From Sphaerospermopsis torques-reginae ITEP-024 (lineage in GTDB: Bacteria; Cyanobacteriota; Cyanobacteriia; Cyanobacteriales; Nostocaceae): a stretch of 64,000 bases of DNA. The stretch covers positions 620,001 through 684,000 of the forward strand of contig NZ_CP080598.1 in assembly GCF_019598945.1 (NCBI RefSeq), read 5' to 3'. A program made the translations under genes and the position numbers. This document shows positions 54,689 through 63,859 of this stretch, piece after piece (positions within the stretch are counted from its first letter, which is position 1; each line of letters begins with the position of its first letter). The notes below the pieces were generated by a model. That model did not search any database, was not told the DNA's origin, and saw nothing but the letters and a program-made list of their open reading frames with translations.

Positions 54689-55738
54689 TTAACCAATGTA
54701 TTTAGATACCATTTTCAGCAAATCTGATCTTGTAAAAGGCTTAGTTAAATAGCCAGATGACCTGACAATTTTCGCCTTGGCTTTATCCACAAATCCTTTT
54801 CTACCAGTAACCATAATAATGGGTGTATTTTTAAATGCTGAATGCTTCCGTAATAATGAACATAGTTCATAACCATCTAAATTAGGCATTTCCACATCTA
54901 GCAAAATTAAGTCTGGTTTGCTTCTAATGATTTGCATTAAAGCTTTAATTGGATCATTAATCATGACAACGTAAAACATTTTTTCATCTAAAAAATGTCT
55001 AATAGAATTTAACACTGTTTGGCTATCATCAATACAGGCAATTGTATATAATTTATCACTCAAAGCAGATGGCGAATTGTTATGAAAATTCCTTTCAATA
55101 GTGGCAAATTTTGCTGATTTATCCTCTAATTTATCTTCTGTTTTTGGTGCAGATGTTGTTTGTTTTGTTAAACTGCTATTAGATAATTTTTTGGACTCAA
55201 TTTGTTGCCGATAACGTAACTGTTTCTGACAATGTTCTACTATTAATTGCAAATCCAGATGACAGTATTTTGGTAGTTCATTTAAGGAATTATCAGGATT
55301 AAGTTTATAGTTACCTTCTTTTAAGGAAATAAAAGACTCTAGCACTTCTTTGGCCAGTTCTTCTATTAACATCCCTGCTTGTTGAGGGGTAATATAATTT
55401 TGATTTACTAGCCAGCCAATCGCATGATAGTCAGCGTTTGGTATCAATTGACAGTTATTGTCATACTGATATATCAAACCCATCTGTTCATAAGTTACAT
55501 TGTTAAAAGCAGGAATTTCCTGATTCAAACGTTGTAAGTGACTCTCCAGACGTTCAAATAGTTTATCTGAATAAGTAGCGTAAATTAATTTACCTTCTTC
55601 TAAATAAATTGACCAAGAAACTAATTCAGTAAATACATTTAAACAACCTGTTACTTTCTTTGTGCTTAACTGTGCCAACAGAGATAATGGATGTAGTTTG
55701 TTAAACAACCTGTAACTACCTAGAGGAGTTGTCATCAT
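54689..55738 (-). CDS. PatA-type response regulator (PATAN/DUF4388 plus REC)
   Basis: 349 residues. The N-terminal PATAN/DUF4388-like domain occupies 1-195 (PLSLLAQLSTKKVTGCLNVF, WSIYLEEGKLIYATY). The receiver at about 225-345 contains CIDDSQ, acceptor Asp in ILLDVEMP and the Lys of YLTKPFT. This is the first gene of the cluster PATAN-REC, CheW, MCP, CheA, comparable with pixG or hmpA in known cyanobacterial clusters that control type IV pilus motility. Confidence 0.92.
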   Translation of the reverse strand: MMTTPLGSYRLFNKLHPLSLLAQLSTKKVTGCLNVFTELVSWSIYLEEGKLIYATYSDKLFERLESHLQRLNQEIPAFNNVTYEQMGLIYQYDNNCQLIPNADYHAIGWLVNQNYITPQQAGMLIEELAKEVLESFISLKEGNYKLNPDNSLNELPKYCHLDLQLIVEHCQKQLRYRQQIESKKLSNSSLTKQTTSAPKTEDKLEDKSAKFATIERNFHNNSPSALSDKLYTIACIDDSQTVLNSIRHFLDEKMFYVVMINDPIKALMQIIRSKPDLILLDVEMPNLDGYELCSLLRKHSAFKNTPIIMVTGRKGFVDKAKAKIVRSSGYLTKPFTRSDLLKMVSKYIG

Positions 55739-56218
55739 TTTGCTTTTGCTTTAGCTAAATTAAAGAATTGTCATATCATTTGCGTTTGCATAGTTATCAT
55801 ATCTGTTTGGGCAGGGAATAGGGAATAGGGAATCAGGAATAGAAAAAAGTTTATTTTCAGTAATTAACCGGACATGATATGGTTTGAATTTGTATAACAG
55901 ATACATTAAATAAAAAATCAAATGAAAATTTACTATAAAACATCAGATATTGTGTCATTCTCAATACAAATACCGATGTTTTATTTTGTATTAATAGCCA
56001 ACAATAACAGCTTTATTTTAAAATACTGTAAATTACCAAATTACCAGAACTTGCTTTTAGCTCGCTCTACACGGTATCTGAAAAAATATTTCCTGCAATT
56101 CAAGATACTTTGATCTAGCTTTTTGTTCAGTTACACTGTGATCAACCCAAGCTAGATTTATTCTCCTAATGCTGATTTGAAGATTTTGATATCAGCAAAC
56201 ATCATATTATTTGGTAAA
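55739..56218. other. 480-base gap
   Basis: Contains GGGAATAGGGAATAG repeats. A 63-codon plus-strand frame at 55922 has no coding character. Nothing else recognised up to the tRNA. Confidence 0.4.
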
Positions 56219-56300
56219 TGCGGATGAAAGGACTTGAACCTTCACACCTTGCGGTACTAGAACCTAAATCTAGCGCGTCTGCCAATTCCGCCACATCCGC
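56219..56300 (-). tRNA. tRNA-Leu (anticodon UAG)
   Basis: On the minus strand the acceptor arm GCGGATG pairs with CATCCGC; D-arm GGCGGAATTGGCAGACGC; anticodon arm CTAGA-TTTAGGT-TCTAG gives anticodon TAG; a long variable arm TACCGCAAGGTGT supports a class II tRNA; T-arm GAAGGTTCAAGTCCTTTC. 82 nt, CCA not encoded. Confidence 0.95.
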
Positions 56301-56391
56301 ATCAGTTTTTAATATTAGCATAACAATTTCAGGATGGCAAGAGGGAATTGGTGATTGGTGATTGGTGATTGGGAAAAATATCATTAATTAC

Positions 56392-56430
56392 CCAGTCCCC
56401 AGTCCCCAGTCCCCAGTCCCCAGTCCCCAG
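56392..56430 (+). repeat. Heptamer tandem repeat (CCAGTCC)x5-6
   Basis: Abuts the 3' end of alr. A GGTGATT heptamer block lies just before at 56349-56369. Confidence 0.88.
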
Positions 56431-56434
56431 TAAC

Positions 56435-57622
56435 CTACATTACACCAACACGGGGTAGACGATGCTTGAAGCCGCAGAGAATCTCCCACGAAATAGTATT
56501 TAATTGATTTGCCCAATCATCAGCGGTGATTGTTTCTCTTCCCTGTTCTCCCAATAAGGTGACTATTTCCCCTTCCTGCACATCGGGAATAGAACTAACA
56601 TCCATCATTAATTGATCCATTGTAATTGTGCCAATTTGCTGCAAACGCTGGCCACGCAGTAAAACTTGCATTTGTTGGGAAAGACTGCGGGGAACTCCAT
56701 CCGCATAACCAATACCCACTACTGCAATCCGCATTTCTCTGGGTGCGATAAACTTATGACCATAACTAACGCCAGTTCCGGCAGCAATTGATTTTACATG
56801 GGTAACTCTGGCTTTAAGTTGTAAAACCGGTCGCAGTTTGATTTGATTTTGCAGGTGGGGAGCAGGATAAAGTCCGTAAATGGCTAAACCTGCACGCACC
56901 ATATCATAGTGTAATCTGGGATCTGCCAGGGTAGCGGCTGAGTTGGCTAAATGCAAACTGGGAATTTTGATACCTCTAAATTTGATTTGGGCGATCGCTT
57001 CCTCAAATCTTCTATGCTGTTCTTCCATAATCGCCGGATCAGGACTATCTGCTGTAGCTAGATGAGAATAAATACTGGCAATGTCCAAATGTGGTAATCC
57101 TTGTACTAACTGCACAAAATCACCAGCTTGCTGCCAATCAGTACCTAATCTAGACATTCCTGTATCTAATTTGATGTGTACAGCTAAGGGAGAATTATAT
57201 TTAATTGCTTCTAATGTGTTTGAAAATATTAAAGCTTGTTTAGGACTGCAAAGTGTGGGTTGCAGTTTCCAATGAGCGATCGCATGAATTTGTTCTGCTG
57301 TATTGGTTGCTCCTAAAATTAAAATTGGTGCTTTGATCCCACCTTCCCGTAATTGAATCCCTTCGGGAACTGTCGCTACACCCAACCAACTTGCACCCGC
57401 TTCTAACGCAGTTTTAGCAACTGTTACCGCCCCATGTCCATAGGCATCAGCTTTTACCACTGCCATTAACTGTGTACGTGGTGATAAAAATCTTACTAAT
57501 TGCTTGACATTATCGGACAACGCCCCTAAATCAATTTCCACCCAAGCACGTTGAGAAAACCAAGCGTAAGTATTGCACTCTTCACTATCAGCAAAACTAG
57601 GGGTTTGTTTGCTACTAAACAT
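56435..57622 (-). CDS. alr: Alanine racemase
   Basis: 395 residues, PLP-dependent; makes D-Ala for peptidoglycan. PLP lysine in MAVVKADAYGHGAV, the second-base Tyr in GVSYGHKF, TMDQLMMDVSS and the C-terminal EILCGFKHRLPR. Complete. N-terminal 25 residues are an extension common in cyanobacteria. Confidence 0.95.
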   Translation of the reverse strand: MFSSKQTPSFADSEECNTYAWFSQRAWVEIDLGALSDNVKQLVRFLSPRTQLMAVVKADAYGHGAVTVAKTALEAGASWLGVATVPEGIQLREGGIKAPILILGATNTAEQIHAIAHWKLQPTLCSPKQALIFSNTLEAIKYNSPLAVHIKLDTGMSRLGTDWQQAGDFVQLVQGLPHLDIASIYSHLATADSPDPAIMEEQHRRFEEAIAQIKFRGIKIPSLHLANSAATLADPRLHYDMVRAGLAIYGLYPAPHLQNQIKLRPVLQLKARVTHVKSIAAGTGVSYGHKFIAPREMRIAVVGIGYADGVPRSLSQQMQVLLRGQRLQQIGTITMDQLMMDVSSIPDVQEGEIVTLLGEQGRETITADDWANQLNTISWEILCGFKHRLPRVGVM

Positions 57623-57970
57623 TCCTCTTCACTCCTATCACACCACTGCAAAGCTTCCAGACGCTCCGACTGTGCTAATTTTTGCCCCTCAAAGCCATAT
57701 CAATTTAATCAGCAAAGTGTAACGTTGATCCGGGAGTTTGTACAAGTAGTCAGGAGTCAAAATAATTTTAGATTTTAGATTTTAGATTTTAGATTGAAAT
57801 TGACAAAAACAATCCAAAATCCAAAATCCTTTCATTGTATCCCCAGTCACCAGTCCCCAGTCCCCAATCACCTGCAACCAAATTATTAAGGAAGTATAAA
57901 TTATTCTCATCTCTCTAGGAAGGTATATTTGTGTTAAAATATCTAAAACTAATACCTTGAGCTAACATCA
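57623..57970. other. 348-base gap with TTTTAGA and CAAAATC repeats
   Basis: Divergent region between alr and the HNH gene, with TTTTAGATTTTAGATT, AATCCAAAATCC and CCAGTCCCC units. No gene recognised. Confidence 0.4.
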
Positions 57971-58468
57971 ATGGGGAAGGTTTTAGTCCTGAACGCCTCC
58001 TACGAACCGCTCAACATCACGAGTTGGCGACGTGCCATAGTTTTGTTGATAAAAGGCAAGGCAGAACACGTAGAACACAACGGTAAATTCCTCTACTCGG
58101 ATTTTCCTCTGCCAACCGTAATCCGGTTGCGCCATTATGTGCGTGTTCCCTATAAAGAAATTCCTCTGACGCGCCGAAATATATTGCATCGAGATGGGCA
58201 TACTTGTCAATACTGTGGCTACACAGGTGAGGAGTTGACCCTAGATCATGTAATGCCGCGATCGCGTGGAGGAGGTGACACCTGGGAAAACATCGTTACT
58301 GCCTGTGTACGCTGCAACGTCAAAAAAGGCTGTCGTACACCTCAAGAAGCCCGGATGCCTTTGCGCCATCCACCCCGTCAACCATACAGTAGCCTCTATT
58401 TTGAGGTGACAAAACATCTCAAGAGTGGACTTCATCAGGAGTGGCAAAAATATGTTATAGGACTTTGA
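57971..58468 (+). CDS. HNH endonuclease (conserved cyanobacterial type)
   Basis: 165 residues. An N-terminal domain (VLVLNASYEPLNITSWRRAI) precedes the HNH centre with CQYCG, LTLDHVMPRSRGG, NIVTACVRCNVKKG. The zinc pairs CxxC are intact. It is a stable chromosomal gene in many cyanobacteria, perhaps in DNA repair; function not established. Confidence 0.92.
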   Translation: MGKVLVLNASYEPLNITSWRRAIVLLIKGKAEHVEHNGKFLYSDFPLPTVIRLRHYVRVPYKEIPLTRRNILHRDGHTCQYCGYTGEELTLDHVMPRSRGGGDTWENIVTACVRCNVKKGCRTPQEARMPLRHPPRQPYSSLYFEVTKHLKSGLHQEWQKYVIGL

Positions 58469-58481
58469 CATTAACACAGAA

Positions 58482-58670
58482 CTAATTTAGACAGCAGGGG
58501 GATGAATCTTCACCTGTAGGTGTTGCTGTTTGACCTTGACCCAGACAGTATACCACAAGTTGAGGGTTAAATTTGCCCTTGGTAAGTGTTTTTTGCAGCT
58601 TTTCAGGGGCATTCCCTAAAGCTGGAAGGATTGTTTGTCCAAATTCCAGCGAGCCGACACAAACACAGAC
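58482..58670 (-). pseudogene. Start-less coding remnant beside tnpB
   Basis: On the minus strand 62 codons are open and look protein-like (SLEFGQTILPALGNAPEKLQ, then GKFNPQLVVYCLGQGQ), ending CC-LN-stop. Upstream there is an in-frame TAG and no ATG, GTG or TTG start. I do not recognise the family. The open end faces tnpB, so the transposon or its decay may have removed the 5' part. Confidence 0.5.
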
Positions 58671-58813
58671 CTATTATTGTACCTCATTTTTTGAGGTATA
58701 GATTATTGTCGCTGTAAATTCTTCCCAATAGTCCCAAAATTAAGATCAATGACAAACCTGTACAAGATATGTCAGTTTTAGACAGCAAAGAAATACAGTG
58801 TTAAGGTCGAGCA

Positions 58814-59893
58814 ATGCTTTTATCTATCAAAACAAAACTCAAGTTAAACAAAACCCAGGAAATATTGATGGCTAAACACGCTGGTATAGCAAGGTTTACC
58901 TATAATTGGGGTTTAGCGACTTGGGCTTGGTTGTACAAAGATGGATTAAAGCCAAACAAATACATCCTCAAGAAATTCTTTAATAATCATGTAAAACCTG
59001 AATTGGCATGGATTAAAGAAAAGGGTATTTGCCAGAAAATCACTCAATACGCTTTTGATAGTTTAGGTGAAGCTTTTCAAAGATTCTTTAAAGGACAGTC
59101 TCAATATCCTAACTTCAAAAAGAAAGGAAAAAATGATAGTTTTACAATTGATGCAGGTGGTAAACCAATTCCTGTAGGTGGTACATCAATAAAACTACCG
59201 ACAATTGGATGGGTAAAAACTTATGAAGGATTACCTCACACCACCTGTAAAAGTATTATTATTTCCAGGACTGCTGATAGTTGGTATATAGCCTTTTCTT
59301 ATGAACAAGAATGTCAACCAACTATCAAAAACCATGCTGTTGTTGGTGTTGATTTAGGAGTCAAGGAACTAGCTACACTAAGCACTGGTGTTATATTTCC
59401 TAATCCTAAACACTATAAACAGAATCTAGCTAAACTACAAAGATTATCCAAAGTCTATTGTAGAAAAGCTAAAGGTTCAAACAATAAGCATAAAGCTAAA
59501 ATTAAACTGGCTAGACATCATGCAAGAATAGCAAACCTGAGAAAAGATACTCTTCATAAACTTACTACTTACTTATGCAAAAACCACGCCAAGATAGTAG
59601 TAGAAGATTTGAATGTTTCAGGGATGTTATCAAACCATAAATTAGCCCAAGCAATAGCTGATTGTGGGTTTCATGAGTTTAAGCGTCAGCTAGAATATAA
59701 AGCTAAAAAGTTTGGTTGTGAAATTATAATTGCTGATAGATTTTATCCATCAAGTAAAACCTGTTCTCACTGTGGACATAGAAAAGATAGTCTTTCTTTA
59801 TCTGAAAGAATTTATCACTGCGAGAACTGTAGTTTTGAGATGGATAGGGATCTGAATGCTGCAATTAATTTATCGCGTTTGGCTAAAGCGTGA
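58814..59893 (+). CDS. tnpB: TnpB, IS200/IS605-type RNA-guided nuclease (no tnpA)
   Basis: 359 residues. The RuvC-like site is Asp in VVGVDLGVKEL, Glu in VVEDLNVSGM and Asp in DRDLNAAINL, with the zinc finger CSHCGHRK...YHCENC between the last two. The N-terminal HTH_OrfB region is complete. No tnpA gene accompanies it, so it is a non-autonomous copy that depends on a transposase elsewhere, or a retained nuclease. Catalytic residues are intact. Confidence 0.93.
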   Translation: MLLSIKTKLKLNKTQEILMAKHAGIARFTYNWGLATWAWLYKDGLKPNKYILKKFFNNHVKPELAWIKEKGICQKITQYAFDSLGEAFQRFFKGQSQYPNFKKKGKNDSFTIDAGGKPIPVGGTSIKLPTIGWVKTYEGLPHTTCKSIIISRTADSWYIAFSYEQECQPTIKNHAVVGVDLGVKELATLSTGVIFPNPKHYKQNLAKLQRLSKVYCRKAKGSNNKHKAKIKLARHHARIANLRKDTLHKLTTYLCKNHAKIVVEDLNVSGMLSNHKLAQAIADCGFHEFKRQLEYKAKKFGCEIIIADRFYPSSKTCSHCGHRKDSLSLSERIYHCENCSFEMDRDLNAAINLSRLAKA

Positions 59894-59985
59894 AAGTCTA
59901 CGGAGGGATAACTGCTCCCATGCTCCTGTTGAAGTAGAAAGTAAAGTCTAGTTTTGTCTAGGTTTTATATAGCAGATAAATATTC
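59891..59985 (+). ncRNA. Possible right end / reRNA (omegaRNA) scaffold of tnpB
   Basis: Directly after the tnpB stop comes AGTCTACGGAGGGATAACTG, then GTTGAAGTAGAAAGTAAAGT, and a small hairpin CTAG-TTTTGT-CTAG. TnpB guide RNAs overlap the 3' end of the gene and the transposon right end. Exact limits not determined. Confidence 0.4.
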
Positions 59986-60067
59986 AAGTTCAAATCAGCT
60001 TTTAAGAAAAAGTTGCTGGGTTATTCCCAGTAACTATATGTACACCAGTTAGATGTCACTCGATTCT

Positions 60068-60203
60068 GGATTTACGTTAGCGAAGCTTACGCAGCGCAGC
60101 GAGTATTTTGGATTTTGGATTGACTCCACCCTAAAGTGTGGAAGCTCGAAAACGTTGGATTTGGGATTTACGTTAGCGAAGCGTACGCAGCGCAGCGAGT
60201 ATT
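60068..60203 (+). repeat. Two 40-bp direct repeats
   Basis: GGATTTACGTTAGCGAAGC at 60068 and again at 60164, each continuing TACGCAGCGCAGCGAGTATT, 96 bases apart with one base difference (CTTACG or CGTACG). GATTTTGGATT units lie between. The open frame at 60053 consists of these repeats and is not a gene. The remaining bases to 60427 hold AAAATCT units and nothing else recognised. Confidence 0.85.
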
Positions 60204-60427
60204 GTTCCATCCTGAAGGACCTAGACCTGTACCAAATTTTTTTAATCTAAAATCTAAAATCTAAAATCTAAAATCTAACATTCCCAGCAATCCCTGACTA
60301 ATGGGCTTGACAAAAAATAAACCAACATGATGCTGTGCAAAGACTGTAGATTTCTGTCAAGATCGTAATGTGTGGACGAGCCAGAGCGTAACTGGTGGGA
60401 GCCACCAAGCTGAAAACTAAATTCCCT

Positions 60428-61726
60428 ATGTACTTGAATTCTCCCGTTACTCAATTTGAGGGCTTTTCATTGACCACAGAGCCGAATGGGGAGGAAGTAG
60501 AAATAGAGAGAGATGCTCTTGAACTTCCACCACTTACCCGGCCTTCCTTGCCAGCAGCAAATGGGGCAGCAGCAAATGGTGATGGAGGTATCTATTTAGC
60601 TCAACGTGGCAATTCCCTTGCTATTCAGAAGTCAGAAGAGTTACAAAAAACCCTGCTCAACCATAGACATGAGCGCCATCTGGTAATTCTACAAGATTTT
60701 CCTGATCCTGATGCTCTTTCTTGTGCTTGGGCTTACCAGCTAATTGCCCAACAATACGATATCAAATGTGAAATCATTTATGCTGGGACTCTCAGCCATC
60801 AAGAGAATATTGCTTTAGTTAAGCTAACTACTTTACCTGCTCAACGCTGGACAATGCAAACCCTGAAAAGTAAAGATTTGTTATCTTATCAAGGGTTTGT
60901 GTTGATTGATAATCAGGGAACTACATCTCAATTACTAGCAGCAGTACAACAGGCCGGACTTCCCCTAGTAGTGCTGGTTGATCATCATAGCTTGCAAGGA
61001 GAACTCAAAGCAGAGTTTACCGATGTTCGTCCTTATGTACGAGCAACTGCCACAATCTTTACACAGTATTTACAATCGGGTTTACTCACATTAGATAGCA
61101 GTCTTAGCCAGCACGTAAAATGTGCAACTGCTCTAATGCATGGTTTGCGCTCAGATACCAATCGGTTAATGCAAGCGCAGGAAGAAGATTTTATGGCTGC
61201 TGCCTATCTGAGCAGGTTTTATGATGCTCAGTTGCTCAATGCCATTTTACAAGCAAATCGTTCTAAGCGTGTAATGGATGTGATCGAGCGATCGCTCAAA
61301 AATCGCATTGTCCAAAATAACTTTTCCATAGCTGGTGTGGGTTATTTACGCTACGACGACAGAGATGCCATACCCCAAGCGGCTGATTTTCTGGTAACAG
61401 AAGAAAACGTGCATACTGCGGTAGTATACGGCATAGTTCACGATGAAGATGACGAACTAGAAGTAGTCATAGGTTCTCTGAGAACCACAAAACTTACCTT
61501 AGATCCTGACGAATTTATCAAAGAAGCCTTTGGACAAGATAGCACAGGGCGGTTTTTTGGTGGTGGACGCACTGGTGCTGGTGGCTTTGAGATTCCGATG
61601 GGATTCTTATCAGGCGGTAACGAAAATTCTGCTTATGCGAAAATGAAATGGGAAGTTTTTGATTCTCAAATTAAGCAGAAATTATTGAAATTGGTAAATC
61701 CTAAAGATAACCCAATTCAGTCTTAG
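60428..61726 (+). CDS. DHH-family phosphoesterase (NrnA-like)
   Basis: 432 residues from the ATG at 60428; a GTG at 60395 would add 11 unlikely residues. The DHH motifs are LQDFPDPDALSCAWAYQ, FVLIDNQG and VLVDHHSLQG, and the DHHA1-type end is GRFFGGGRTGAGGFEIPMG. A Pro/Ala-rich N-terminal region of about 70 residues precedes the domain. Likely acts on short oligonucleotides or pAp; substrate unverified. Confidence 0.88.
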   Translation: MYLNSPVTQFEGFSLTTEPNGEEVEIERDALELPPLTRPSLPAANGAAANGDGGIYLAQRGNSLAIQKSEELQKTLLNHRHERHLVILQDFPDPDALSCAWAYQLIAQQYDIKCEIIYAGTLSHQENIALVKLTTLPAQRWTMQTLKSKDLLSYQGFVLIDNQGTTSQLLAAVQQAGLPLVVLVDHHSLQGELKAEFTDVRPYVRATATIFTQYLQSGLLTLDSSLSQHVKCATALMHGLRSDTNRLMQAQEEDFMAAAYLSRFYDAQLLNAILQANRSKRVMDVIERSLKNRIVQNNFSIAGVGYLRYDDRDAIPQAADFLVTEENVHTAVVYGIVHDEDDELEVVIGSLRTTKLTLDPDEFIKEAFGQDSTGRFFGGGRTGAGGFEIPMGFLSGGNENSAYAKMKWEVFDSQIKQKLLKLVNPKDNPIQS

Positions 61727-61957
61727 TTACACTGTTTCGGTAAAAATCGCCTCATTCCCCATCCGTTGTGAGGTTGGGGATAAATAAGGCAGGAGGCAGG
61801 AGGGTGGTTCAAGGAGTTTTTTTGATTTGGAAATTGTGCAAACACTAACAAAGTGCAAGCTTTTTTAGGCTCACAGTACCTAAAACATTGCACAATTTTA
61901 ATTTTCACCATCCTCAATCCCTTGATTTATCTAGGTTTTACATTTATTCAGCATCCC

Positions 61958-62611
61958 CTATTTACGATATTTACTCCTCCTCGAACCTTCTACCACTTCC
62001 AACAAACTCCGCAACATAAAATACGCAGAAGTCCCCCCCGGATCTTGATGTCCGATACTGCGATCGCCTAAATAACTCGCTCTACCTTTTTTTGCTAACA
62101 TGGGTATAGTATCCTTTAACCCTTGTTCCGCCGCCGCTACAGCTAACCGCAAAGCTTCCACACTGCCCTTACTTTCATTTACAGCTTTTTCAAAAGTGGT
62201 AACGGCGGGAGACAGCACATCTACCATAGTCTTATCTCCTAACTGCGCCTTACCACGTTCAATTACACCATTTAATCCAGCTTGGAGTAAATTTAAGAGA
62301 TCATTTGTCGTTAATTCTTGCTTACCCGCAGTTACAGAACTCGCTCTTAAAAACCACGTTCCATACAAAGGACCACTTGCACCCCCAACACTAGATATTA
62401 AAGTCATGCTGACAGTTTTAAAAATACTGCTGATGTCCTTCCCTTCAATACTCGGTAAAATACTGCTGACCTTTTTAAAACCTCTATCCATATTAATACC
62501 ATGATCAGCATCACCTATGGCTGCATCTAATTCCGTCAATTCTTCTTTATGATGATTAATGACAGAAGCAAACACCTGTAACCATTCAATAATTTGCACC
62601 TGAGTAACCAT
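61958..62611 (-). CDS. dhaL: Dihydroxyacetone kinase subunit DhaL
   Basis: 217 residues with the start at 62611 (MVTQVQIIEW), one base past the dhaK stop region; an upstream ATG at 62653 would overlap dhaK by 41 bases and add 14 residues with no family likeness. The nucleotide/Mg site is DAAIGDADHGINMDRGF, and GGASGPLYGTWF and DRSIGHQDPGGTSA follow. DhaL binds the nucleotide and works with DhaK. No dhaM gene lies in the window. Confidence 0.93.
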   Translation of the reverse strand: MVTQVQIIEWLQVFASVINHHKEELTELDAAIGDADHGINMDRGFKKVSSILPSIEGKDISSIFKTVSMTLISSVGGASGPLYGTWFLRASSVTAGKQELTTNDLLNLLQAGLNGVIERGKAQLGDKTMVDVLSPAVTTFEKAVNESKGSVEALRLAVAAAEQGLKDTIPMLAKKGRASYLGDRSIGHQDPGGTSAYFMLRSLLEVVEGSRRSKYRK

Positions 62612-62612
62612 T

Positions 62613-63686
62613 TCAAACTCCCCAGCGTAAACTTGCGGTTTTAACTGGTGCATCCCATAGCTGTAGCATTTCCTGGTCTAACTTCAGCAGAGTGATGGAG
62701 CAACCTTGCATTTCTAATGATGTCATGTAGGGTCCAATTAGATTACGCACTATTTCCAGTCCTTCCATCTCACAGAGTTCTGCTAATTTGCGGTAGACCA
62801 GATAAAGTTCAGAAATGGGAGTCCCACCCATACTGTTAACATAGGCTAAGAGGCGATCGCCTTTTTGCAACGGTTTATTTAACAGTTCCACATCCTGCCA
62901 TTCTTCCTTGCTTTCGTTCCACTCCCGCACTGTGCGACAATAGGCAGTATCATCAAAGAGCGATCGCCATAAAACTTCAGTAATTTCATCTCCTGACATC
63001 ATAGAAACCCGTTCTCTTCCTGGTTCTCCATGAATACCAATACCTAATTCTATCTCATCATCCCCCAAAGCAAAAGTCGGTGTACCCTTAGCCGGAACAG
63101 TACAAGAACTTAACGCCACCCCCACACTACGACCATACAGATTTACCTTTCTGCACAAATCGGCAACCTGCTGCAAATCATAACCTTTTTCCGCAGCCGC
63201 ACCACAAATTTTTTCTGCCATAACCGTTGTTCCCACACCCCTTCTTCCTTGGGTATATAAACTATCCTTCACCGCCACATCATCATCAATAATAATATTT
63301 AATGTACGGATACCCTCACTTCTAGCTAACTCCGTAGCCATTTCAAAATTCATTACATCGCCACTGTAATTTTTCACAATATAAATAATACCCGCACCCC
63401 CATCAACCTGCTCTGCGGCAGCTAACATTTGATCAGGAGTAGGAGACGTAAAAACCTCACCAGGACAAGCAGCATCAAGCATTCCCATCCCCACAAAACC
63501 CGCGTGCATTGGTTCATGTCCGCTACCACCACCAGAAATAATTGCTACTTTACCCTGTACAGGTGCATCTGCTCGATACACAAAAGCTGGCTCAAAATTT
63601 ACCTTAATTAAATCAGTATGAGCAGCAGCCATACCTGCTAAACTTTCCCTAACAAATGCTTCCGGTTGATTAATCAGCTTTTTCAT
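62613..63686 (-). CDS. dhaK: Dihydroxyacetone kinase subunit DhaK
   Basis: 357 residues. [15 protein letters not shown] forms part of the substrate site, and the His that covalently binds dihydroxyacetone is in [12 protein letters not shown]. The enzyme makes dihydroxyacetone phosphate. Directly followed by dhaL. Confidence 0.95.
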   Translation of the reverse strand: MKKLINQPEAFVRESLAGMAAAHTDLIKVNFEPAFVYRADAPVQGKVAIISGGGSGHEPMHAGFVGMGMLDAACPGEVFTSPTPDQMLAAAEQVDGGAGIIYIVKNYSGDVMNFEMATELARSEGIRTLNIIIDDDVAVKDSLYTQGRRGVGTTVMAEKICGAAAEKGYDLQQVADLCRKVNLYGRSVGVALSSCTVPAKGTPTFALGDDEIELGIGIHGEPGRERVSMMSGDEITEVLWRSLFDDTAYCRTVREWNESKEEWQDVELLNKPLQKGDRLLAYVNSMGGTPISELYLVYRKLAELCEMEGLEIVRNLIGPYMTSLEMQGCSITLLKLDQEMLQLWDAPVKTASLRWGV

Positions 63687-63859
63687 AATTTCTGTTGGTA
63701 AAGGTGCTAAAAATCAGGATAAACTTTTACCGCACCAAATTTCAGCATTTTTGCTCATAGAAGGGAACAGGGAACAGGGATTCTATTTTGGATTTTGGAT
63801 TTTGGATTGTATTGATAAACTCCAATCTAAAATCTAAAATCTAAAATCTAAAATCGTCT

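Noticed and set aside
55922-56113. 63-codon plus-strand frame
   Set aside because: Low-complexity AT-rich sequence, no family likeness and no upstream signal.
60053-60250. 65-codon plus-strand frame
   Set aside because: It consists of two copies of a 40-bp direct repeat and spacer repeats; the internal protein repetition reflects DNA repeats.
62612-62653. Upstream ATG for dhaL at 62653
   Set aside because: The extra 14 residues overlap dhaK and do not resemble DhaL; the ATG at 62611 gives the normal N-terminus.
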